Below are positions 1-5,574 of a DNA stretch of 10,419 nt, piece after piece. The notes beneath the pieces were generated by a model. It ran no database searches. It saw nothing but the letters and a program-made list of their open reading frames with translations, and had not been told where the DNA came from. Within the stretch, counting starts at the first letter, position 1. Each line of letters begins with the position of its first letter. The translations under genes were made by a program, and so were the position numbers. This DNA comes from CAYGZA01 sp964354135 (lineage in GTDB: Bacteria > Planctomycetota > Planctomycetia > Pirellulales > Thermoguttaceae). The stretch lies in contig CAYGZA010000245.1 in NCBI GenBank assembly GCA_964354135.1, positions 1 through 10,419 of the forward strand, in the 5' to 3' direction.

Positions 1-371
1 ACCCCGAGTCCTACGACGTGATCGTCACCACGAACATGTTCGGCGACATCATCACGGACCTGGCCGGGATCCTCCAAGGCGGGATGGGCGTGGCGGCGGG
101 CGGCAACATCAACCCCGACCCCGGCGGCGTGAGCATGTTCGAGCCCATGGGCGGCAGCGCCCCGAAGTACACCGGCAAGCACGTGATCAACCCCATTGCG
201 GCGATCAATGCCGCCGGGATGCTCCTGGAGCACAGCGGCTACGAGCAGGCGGCAGGGCGGGTGATGAAGGCCATCCAGCTCGTCACCGGCACGAAGATGA
301 AGAGCCAGGCCGCCGGCAAGATGGGCTACAGCACGCAGGAGGTCGGCGACTTGGTGGTCGCGGCACTGTGA
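1..371 (+). CDS. isopropylmalate/isocitrate dehydrogenase family enzyme, C-terminal fragment
   Basis: This is the 3' part of a gene whose start lies left of the window; about 122 codons are visible, in frame from base 3, ending at TGA 369-371. The family carries out NAD(P)-dependent oxidative decarboxylation of 2-hydroxy acids such as 3-isopropylmalate (leucine synthesis), isocitrate or tartrate. Seen directly: NMFGDIITDLAG, which matches the metal-binding Asp region of the family, followed by the cofactor loop EPMGGSAPKYTGK and NPIAAI. The loop differs from the common EPVHGSAPDIAGK form: Gly replaces His, and Lys-Tyr stands where many NAD-dependent enzymes have Asp-Ile/Tyr. LeuB is the likeliest specific identity for a free-living bacterium, but isocitrate or tartrate dehydrogenase cannot be excluded because the substrate-binding N-terminal part is missing. 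It lies 83 bp upstream of a same-strand SDR gene. Confidence 0.85.
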   Translation, partial: PESYDVIVTTNMFGDIITDLAGILQGGMGVAAGGNINPDPGGVSMFEPMGGSAPKYTGKHVINPIAAINAAGMLLEHSGYEQAAGRVMKAIQLVTGTKMKSQAAGKMGYSTQEVGDLVVAAL

Positions 372-378
372 GCCGATC

Positions 379-408
379 GCAGACAGCAGACAGTAGATAC
401 AGCAGCAC
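379..408. repeat. short CAGACAG-type degenerate tandem repeat
   Basis: The gap between the dehydrogenase fragment and the SDR gene contains imperfect repeats of CAGACAG/CAGTAGA/CAGCAG. An 8-bp palindrome, ACACGTGT, follows at 407-414. The stretch is unlike the coding sequence on either side. If it were translated from a GTG at 368 that overlaps the upstream stop, it would give a Ser/Arg/Thr-rich extension with no family resemblance. I therefore read it as intergenic. Confidence 0.55.
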
Positions 409-454
409 ACGTGTCTCTTCGCGGACCCGGAAACCAAACACGGCGCATGGTTGC

Positions 455-1225
455 ATGAACACCACACTTTTCGATCTTACCGGCCGGGCGGCTTTGGTGA
501 CCGGCGGGAGCAAGGGCCTGGGCAAGGCGATTGCCGCGGCGTTTGCCGCCGCCGGGGCGGAATTGGCTATCGCCAGCCGGCACGAGGAGGAGCTGAACTC
601 CGCCGCGGACGACATCCGCCGGCAGCACGGCGTCCGCGTCGAGCCGATCGCGGCCGACCTCTATCGCCGGGACGAAGTCCAGCGCCTGGCCGACACGGCC
701 GTCCGGCGGCTGGGCAAGATCGACATCCTGGTCAATAACGCCGGCACGAACATCCCCCAGCAGATCGACCAGATCCGCGACGACGACTGGGATCGCGTCC
801 TCCAGTTGAACCTGACCACGTGCATGGCGCTCGGGCGGGCCGTGGCCCCCGGGATGAAACAGCGCCGCTGGGGGCGGATCATTCACATCTCGTCGATTAT
901 GGGGCTCAGCTCCAAGGAGGGCCGGAACATCTACTCGGCCACGAAGTCGGCCCTCATCGGGCTGGCGCGGGCGTCGGCCCTGGACCTCGGGCCCTATGGG
1001 ATCACGGTCAATTGTATTGCCCCGGGGATCTTTGCCACCGAGCTGCCGATGTCGATCCTCACGCCCGAGGAGCAAGCCCAGGCGGCCGCACGGACCGCGC
1101 TGGGCCGTTGGGGGCAGCCGGAGGAGTTGGCCGGCCCGGCACTCCTCTTGGCCAGCGACGCCGGGAGCTACATCACCGGCTCGGTGCTCCTGGTGGACGG
1201 CGGCCTGCTGAGCCGCGCGCTTTGA
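455..1225 (+). CDS. short-chain dehydrogenase/reductase (SDR), classical type
   Basis: A complete 256-residue classical SDR, a normal length for the family; these cytosolic enzymes carry out NAD(P)-dependent oxidation or reduction of hydroxyl/keto groups. Seen directly: the cofactor glycine motif TGGSKGLG (residues 16-23), the NNAG motif (94-97), and the catalytic set Asn119, Ser147, Tyr160 and Lys164 in the expected YxxxK spacing. The C-terminal VDGG signature is also present. The ATG at 455 is chosen because the SDR fold begins within about ten residues of it. The in-frame GTG at 368 would add 29 low-complexity residues. No clear Shine-Dalgarno sequence precedes 455. The substrate cannot be read from sequence; 3-oxoacyl-ACP reductase (FabG)-like, gluconate 5-dehydrogenase-like or sugar dehydrogenase roles are all possible. 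Co-orientation with the upstream dehydrogenase suggests possible co-transcription but no shared pathway is evident. Confidence 0.9.
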   Translation: MNTTLFDLTGRAALVTGGSKGLGKAIAAAFAAAGAELAIASRHEEELNSAADDIRRQHGVRVEPIAADLYRRDEVQRLADTAVRRLGKIDILVNNAGTNIPQQIDQIRDDDWDRVLQLNLTTCMALGRAVAPGMKQRRWGRIIHISSIMGLSSKEGRNIYSATKSALIGLARASALDLGPYGITVNCIAPGIFATELPMSILTPEEQAQAAARTALGRWGQPEELAGPALLLASDAGSYITGSVLLVDGGLLSRAL

Positions 1226-1343
1226 GGGGAGGTTCCACGCCAAGGCGCGAAGAGGCAGGGAGGGACGTGGAGAGACGTGAAGAGGCAAAGCCGGAAGAGA
1301 ATCGACCGCAAGACGCAGGATCCTCGTCCGTCGTCCCTTGCCC
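1226..1343. other. convergent intergenic gap, low-complexity purine-rich sequence
   Basis: This 118-bp stretch separates the + strand SDR gene from the end of the - strand secretion operon. It contains quasi-repeats of GAAGAGGCA (1249-1256 and 1277-1284), AGGGACGTGG/AGAGACGTGA (1261-1280), and TCGTCCGTCGTCCCT (1324-1338). I see no GC stem followed by a T tract on either strand, so no intrinsic terminator is called despite the convergent arrangement. Confidence 0.5.
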
Positions 1344-2447
1344 CTACTCTCCGTCCTTGCGTCGCTCGGGGCGAGGCCCAGGGGGAATGAGCTTCTTGCC
1401 CTTGAAGGCGCGGGCCTTCTCCCGGAACTCGTCCGGGCTCATCTCCGGCCCCGGGAACTTCTCCCCGGGACCCGCCGCTTTTCCTTCGGGCCCGGCCGGC
1501 TTCGCCGGGGGTTCGCCCGGTTTGGCGGCTTCCTTTTCGGTCTTCTTGAGCTGATCGCCCAGCGGGACCGAGATGGGATCGGTCTTGCCGTCGATCTTCA
1601 TCTCGATCTCGCGGGTGCCGATTCGGGTGATGGTCCCTTTGAGCGGGCCGACTTCGAGCTGTTGTCCCGCGCGAAGGCGGAACTTCTGGTCCGTGGTGCG
1701 GGCCTGGATCCACGCTTCGGGCTCGCCGTCGATGTCGACGATGCCGGTCACGAAGGCGTACTTGCTGGGGTCGAAGGGCTCGACCTTGGGCTCCAGTTCC
1801 CTCGGCTTCTCCCGCGACGGAGAGTACGGGGCGAAGGGGTTCCGATCGGAGATCGCCTTATTGTACGCCGCCAGGCCGGCCAGCTTGAGTCGGCCGGAGG
1901 CCGCTTGGGCCAGCTTGTCGCGCCGGTCGGCATTAGGGAGCGACAGGGCCTCGATATCGACGAAAAGGTCGAGCTCCTTGGAGTTCTCGGCCGGCTTGAT
2001 CGTCAATTTGGTGACCTGCTGCAAATGCCCGGCGGAGTAGAAGTCGTAGAGGAATTGGACCAACTGCCCAAGGGTCCCCTTGCCGGTGATCGTGAAGGGG
2101 AGGCGGGTGAAGACGCCGCGGAGCTCCCGGGGCTCGCTCGATTTCACGCTGAGATTGCGGAACTTTGCCCGGTCGCCCAGGGCCACCAGCCAGTCCTGAT
2201 AGAGGGTCCGCGCGACCTTGGGCTCCGAGGGCAACGCGCGGCGGCGCCAATCGTCCAGTTTCTCCCTGGCTTTCAGCAAGGAGTCGACCTGTTCCTGCTT
2301 TTCCACGATCTTCTCGTTCAGCGTGCCGACTGCGGTCCGGCGCTCGCTGACGGCGGTAACGGCAAACAGCAACAGGCGGCCGCCCACCAGCAGCACGAAC
2401 AGGCCGACGAAGCCGGCCAGCACTTTTTCGCGCTTGGAGAGGGTCAT
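1344..2447 (-). CDS. PilO-PilP fusion (GspM plus GspC HR-domain equivalent), T2SS platform protein
   Basis: A 367-residue inner-membrane protein that appears to join two normally separate platform components. Residues 9-30 form one transmembrane helix after a short cytoplasmic end. Residues about 34-65 look like a coiled coil, and 75-170 resemble the PilO/GspM ferredoxin-like domain. RNPFAPY (202-208), typical of the start of PilP/GspC periplasmic segments, leads into a beta-rich domain (about 230-297) with the PilP/GspC HR pattern, including FVTGIVDIDGEPEAWIQ and KFRLRAGQQL. The tail (300-367) is rich in Lys, Pro, Glu and Gly and probably disordered. In known systems PilO/GspM dimerises with PilN/GspL, and PilP/GspC HR contacts the secretin N0 domain. 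The ATG overlaps the upstream stop (ATGA, 2444-2447), and GGAG lies 8 nt upstream. It is the last gene of the operon. The fold assignment is by pattern only. Confidence 0.75.
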   Translation of the reverse strand: MTLSKREKVLAGFVGLFVLLVGGRLLLFAVTAVSERRTAVGTLNEKIVEKQEQVDSLLKAREKLDDWRRRALPSEPKVARTLYQDWLVALGDRAKFRNLSVKSSEPRELRGVFTRLPFTITGKGTLGQLVQFLYDFYSAGHLQQVTKLTIKPAENSKELDLFVDIEALSLPNADRRDKLAQAASGRLKLAGLAAYNKAISDRNPFAPYSPSREKPRELEPKVEPFDPSKYAFVTGIVDIDGEPEAWIQARTTDQKFRLRAGQQLEVGPLKGTITRIGTREIEMKIDGKTDPISVPLGDQLKKTEKEAAKPGEPPAKPAGPEGKAAGPGEKFPGPEMSPDEFREKARAFKGKKLIPPGPRPERRKDGE

Positions 2448-3898
2448 CGCCGCGACTCCGGGGGAATGGGGATCGAGCCGGTAAAATGCCAGGGATACGA
2501 AGGCTGCGACGTGCTGGCCCCCGAGTCCTTAATCACCACCTGACGCCCTTTCTCGCGGACGTTCTGGCCGAGCTTGGTCATGGTCTTGGAAGAGTCCGAC
2601 AGGACCTTGACCGCGATCTCGCCGCCGCGGGCACTGGTCCCCGCCTGGAGTTCCGTGAGCATGGCCTCCTTGGCGTTGGGGAGTCTCTCGGCGAGCCAAC
2701 CGAGCTCGTCGAGCCAGACGAAGTCGTGGGACTTCCACGCCTGGACCTCGCGGACCACCTTCTGGACGTTGCCGGTCCCGGCAAGCTGCTTTTCCAAGTC
2801 GGCTAAGTCGCTATCCAGTTGCACACGTTGGCGGTCCAGCCGGCCGCACTCGTACCAGACGTAGCCCGACAGACCGGCCAACACGAGGAGCACCGCCGCT
2901 GCCGCCCCGACGTAGGTCTTCCACCGGGTGGGGGCCTCCGGGCGGTGGCGGGGATGGAGGAAATCGACCGCGTGCGCCGCCTGGTGCAGCTCGTCCAAGA
3001 GCATGCCCAGGAGCGGGGCGAACCGGCCCGGGTTGTCGGGCAGGCTCCCCTGCAATTCGGCCGCCAGTTGCAGCCCGGCATAGGGGTCGAACAGCTCCGA
3101 CGGCGTGCCCAGCCGGGAGTCGATCAGCTCGGCCAGGGCCGCGTGCTGTTGGCCGGTGCCGCACAGCACGATCGCCTCCACCTTCCGTCCGGCCAACTGG
3201 TTCATCACCGCGGCCGCGGTGCGGCGGATTTCGGAAAGGAGCTCCTGGGCCGCCTCGGCCTCGACCAGCGGATCGCCCGGAAGCCGGGCCGTGCGGAGGA
3301 AGATCACCTTGCGGTCGACGATCACCGTCAGGTCCGCCTCCTCGGCCAGCAGGTCCACCAGGAGCCGGACCCGCGGGCGGCCGTCGACCTGGTGCCGGCA
3401 GTAGAGCGACGCGGCGGCGCACGGCCGAAGGATCAGCCGCCGCGGCTTCAGCCCCGCGGTCTGGCAAGTCCGCTGGATCTGGTCCACCAGCTCCGGGGAA
3501 ACCGCCGCGGCCAGGACCGTCCGCGGCTGGTCGGGAGCGTCGTCGATGGGCAGGAAGTCCAGCGGCCAATCCTCTTCCAGGGCGTTGAACTCCCGCAGGG
3601 CGGTGAAGTGGACGACATCGGCCAGCTCTTCATCGGGAACCGGCGGGACGGACAACTGGCGCAGCTCGATGCTGGAGCGCCCGATGGCCACCAGGGTGTC
3701 GATGTGGCGAATCCCCCGGGAGGCCAGCGCCGCGGCGATCAGCTTGCCTGCATCCCCCGGGGCCTGCTCGGCACCGGGCCGATCGGAGCGCATGCTCACG
3801 GAGAACGCCTGTTCGATCACCACCTGGTCGCCGCGCGCGTGCGCAACCGCGAACCGCGCTTCCGTGTCGTTCCATTCCAGGGCAAGAAGTCGAGGCAT
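2444..3898 (-). CDS. PilM-PilN fusion (GspL-like), T2SS/T4P platform protein
   Basis: A 484-residue protein laid out like GspL. Residues 1-310 form a PilM-type actin-like cytoplasmic domain (MPRLLALEWN start, VDLLAEEADLTVIVD at 181-195, LCGTGQQHAAL at 245-255). A short linker, VDFLHPRHRPE (311-321), recalls the conserved N-terminal motif with which PilN docks onto PilM. A transmembrane helix follows (about 328-347), then a coiled coil (350-380) and a periplasmic PilN-like domain to the C-terminus. GspL normally links the GspE ATPase to GspM and the pseudopilus machinery; here docking would occur within one chain. Position between gspK and the PilO-PilP gene fits. It starts with ATG 69 bp after gspK, with only a weak AAGG upstream, and its stop overlaps the next start. 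PilM versus GspL naming depends on which half is compared. Confidence 0.82.
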   Translation of the reverse strand: MPRLLALEWNDTEARFAVAHARGDQVVIEQAFSVSMRSDRPGAEQAPGDAGKLIAAALASRGIRHIDTLVAIGRSSIELRQLSVPPVPDEELADVVHFTALREFNALEEDWPLDFLPIDDAPDQPRTVLAAAVSPELVDQIQRTCQTAGLKPRRLILRPCAAASLYCRHQVDGRPRVRLLVDLLAEEADLTVIVDRKVIFLRTARLPGDPLVEAEAAQELLSEIRRTAAAVMNQLAGRKVEAIVLCGTGQQHAALAELIDSRLGTPSELFDPYAGLQLAAELQGSLPDNPGRFAPLLGMLLDELHQAAHAVDFLHPRHRPEAPTRWKTYVGAAAAVLLVLAGLSGYVWYECGRLDRQRVQLDSDLADLEKQLAGTGNVQKVVREVQAWKSHDFVWLDELGWLAERLPNAKEAMLTELQAGTSARGGEIAVKVLSDSSKTMTKLGQNVREKGRQVVIKDSGASTSQPSYPWHFTGSIPIPPESRR

Positions 3899-3923
3899 GG
3901 GGTTTCGCCGACCTTTCAGTTAA

Positions 3924-3955
3924 CGGCGATCTGCCGCCTCTCCCTTTGGGAGAGG
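3924..3955 (-). other. tandem inverted repeats in the gspK-pilMN gap
   Basis: Two adjacent inverted repeats lie in the 69-bp gap. One is a perfect 8-bp stem, CCTCTCCC-TTT-GGGAGAGG (3937-3955). The other is a 4-bp stem, CGGC-GATCT-GCCG (3924-3936). Neither is followed by a T tract on the transcribed strand, so this is not a standard terminator. An mRNA processing or stability element, or a REP-like palindrome, is more likely. Confidence 0.5.
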
Positions 3956-3967
3956 GAAATGTACGTA

Positions 3968-5572
3968 CTACTCCGACCACTCCACCCCCAGCATTTCCCG
4001 GGGGTAGCCGCGGCCGAGATGGCTCATATCTCTCCAGAATATCACCCGCGGAGGCGTTTTTCCAGCATCAAGTATGGCCTCAATCCGGGTGTCGGGCCCC
4101 TCGGAGTCAAAATAGCCGACCACCTGGGTCCGGAAAACGCATCCCCCCCCGGTCACGAAGGGGCTCAGCGCCTTCATCTGATCCAAGGTCACGATCCCTT
4201 CCGCGAGGATCCAGGTCTCGTGGCGGTGATTCGGGTCGCGCCGGGCAGGGTCCGGCTCCCGCTGCGAGACGATCTGGTCGACGATCTCGGTCGTCATTCC
4301 GGGGATTCCCTGGAGCACGATTCGCGGGGCCTGGTTGATGTTGATCCGCCCCGAAAGGGCCTGCGACTGGGTGGCCGTCACATAGTCCATCAGTTTCGGC
4401 AGGTAACTGTTCATCAGCCCCGGGATGTTGGCGAAGGGGCTTTCCAGGGTCTTCGTCTTGTCGTCCCCGACGAACTTCACCTTGACCTTCACGCCGATGA
4501 GGTCCAAGACCCTCGGGATGGTGTATTTGCCCTTCTGCGACAGGTCGAGCTCGCCGGTGATGGCCGTCACGGGGGCTTCTTCCTCGGTCTGGCCTGCGCC
4601 CGGCGAGTCCTTGGGCGCTCCGCCTCCTCCGCCCGTGCCCTTGTCGGTTGGCCCGGTGATCGACTCCGGCGGGCCGTTCTGCCGCACCGCGACGATGAAC
4701 GTGGCCCATTGCGTTCCCAGGGCCGACTCCAAGTCGGTGTAGAGCGTCTGCACGTCCTGCTGGTTGATGTTGATCCTCGGGGTGCCGTCGGGCTGGACGT
4801 TGGCCTCTGTGCTGTGGAGGGTCAGGTAGGCGGCCCAGCCGCGGTCCATCGAGCGGTCCGAGTTGTCGGCGTCGACGATGGTCTCCGAGGCGGGCTCGCC
4901 GGCGTCGGCGAAGCCGTTGCGGTTGGCGTCCACCCCGAAGAGCAACTGCGGCGTCACGCCGCGGACCAACAGCAGCTCCTCGACCGTCTCCAGCGGCCCG
5001 TTTTTCGGGGCGTAGGGCGGGCTCATCGTCGAGTAGCTGTCCACCTCGGCCCCGTACTCGCGGGGCTCGTCGTCTTGATCGAGCCAATCGAGGATGGCGT
5101 CGGCGATCTCTTCGGTCATCCCCGGCAGACCCATGAGGATCTGCCGACCGCCCCCGGGGACAGCCCGGTCCAGGCTGGGCAAGAGGTTCAGATTCAAGCG
5201 GGTCGATTCGTCCTCCAGGCCGAAGCGGATCCCCTGGGGCCGCCCATCCTGCATTGCGGGGGCCAGCAGGCTGAACCGCGCCCGGCGCCGCGCGGCCGCG
5301 TTGTCGACGACCAGAACGCCTTGGAACATCTGCGGATTGTCGTACCAGCCGCCGGCGTCGATCTGCGTCTGCGAGTCCTTGGTGAGGAAGACGCGGGCCA
5401 TTTCCAGCCCCGAGTCGGTCGATGCCCGGGTCTGGGCCTTGCGCAGGGCGAGCTCCGAGGCTTCCCGCTCGGTCATCATCAGCTCGGAGAACGTCACGGC
5501 GGCCAGGGTGCATAGCGCGATCACGACCAGCACCACCATGAGGATCATGCCGTGCCGCGGGCAGTTCTTCAT
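3968..5572 (-). CDS. gspK: type II secretion minor pseudopilin GspK, enlarged
   Basis: GspK caps the pseudopilus tip with GspI and GspJ. The N-terminus RHG|MILMVVLVVIALC shows a prepilin-type Gly8 followed by a hydrophobic helix. The +5 residue is Val, not Glu, a GspK hallmark. Residues 142-205 carry the GspK signature: LPGMTEEIADAILDWLDQDD, then GAEVDSY (174-180) and GPLETVEELLLVRG (192-205). At 534 residues it is much longer than typical GspK (about 300-340). Extra features are an EF-hand-like loop (215-226, D-x-N-x-N-G-x-x-D-x-x-E), a Gly-rich insert (about 307-334), and a second helix-hairpin-helix-like copy, RININQAPRIVLQGIPGMTTEIV (409-431, shown here in part as IPGMTTEIV), echoing the first at 149-161. 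RININQ also occurs at 266-271. The start is 2 bp past the gspJ stop, with AAGGGGGG upstream. Confidence 0.93.
   Translation of the reverse strand: MKNCPRHGMILMVVLVVIALCTLAAVTFSELMMTEREASELALRKAQTRASTDSGLEMARVFLTKDSQTQIDAGGWYDNPQMFQGVLVVDNAAARRRARFSLLAPAMQDGRPQGIRFGLEDESTRLNLNLLPSLDRAVPGGGRQILMGLPGMTEEIADAILDWLDQDDEPREYGAEVDSYSTMSPPYAPKNGPLETVEELLLVRGVTPQLLFGVDANRNGFADAGEPASETIVDADNSDRSMDRGWAAYLTLHSTEANVQPDGTPRININQQDVQTLYTDLESALGTQWATFIVAVRQNGPPESITGPTDKGTGGGGGAPKDSPGAGQTEEEAPVTAITGELDLSQKGKYTIPRVLDLIGVKVKVKFVGDDKTKTLESPFANIPGLMNSYLPKLMDYVTATQSQALSGRININQAPRIVLQGIPGMTTEIVDQIVSQREPDPARRDPNHRHETWILAEGIVTLDQMKALSPFVTGGGCVFRTQVVGYFDSEGPDTRIEAILDAGKTPPRVIFWRDMSHLGRGYPREMLGVEWSE
4895..4930 (-). other. 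EF-hand-like calcium loop coded within gspK
   Basis: Residues 215-226 of GspK read DANRNGFADAGE. This fits the 12-residue EF-hand/dockerin loop pattern with ligands at positions 1 (Asp), 3 (Asn), 5 (Asn), 9 (Asp) and 12 (Glu) and the usual Gly at 6. Position 8 is Ala instead of the usual aliphatic Ile/Leu/Val. Calcium binding is inferred from the pattern only. Confidence 0.6.
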
Positions 5573-5574
5573 GG

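Noticed and set aside
326..1288. A - strand frame of 320 codons opposite the SDR gene.
   Set aside because: No domain-like sequence, whereas the + strand has all catalytic SDR motifs.
2819..5515. A very long open frame on the + strand (898 codons) antisense to gspK and the PilM-PilN gene.
   Set aside because: Its product is Arg/Gly/Pro/His-rich with no recognisable domain, while the opposite strand carries clear family motifs. It is a by-product of high GC codon third positions.
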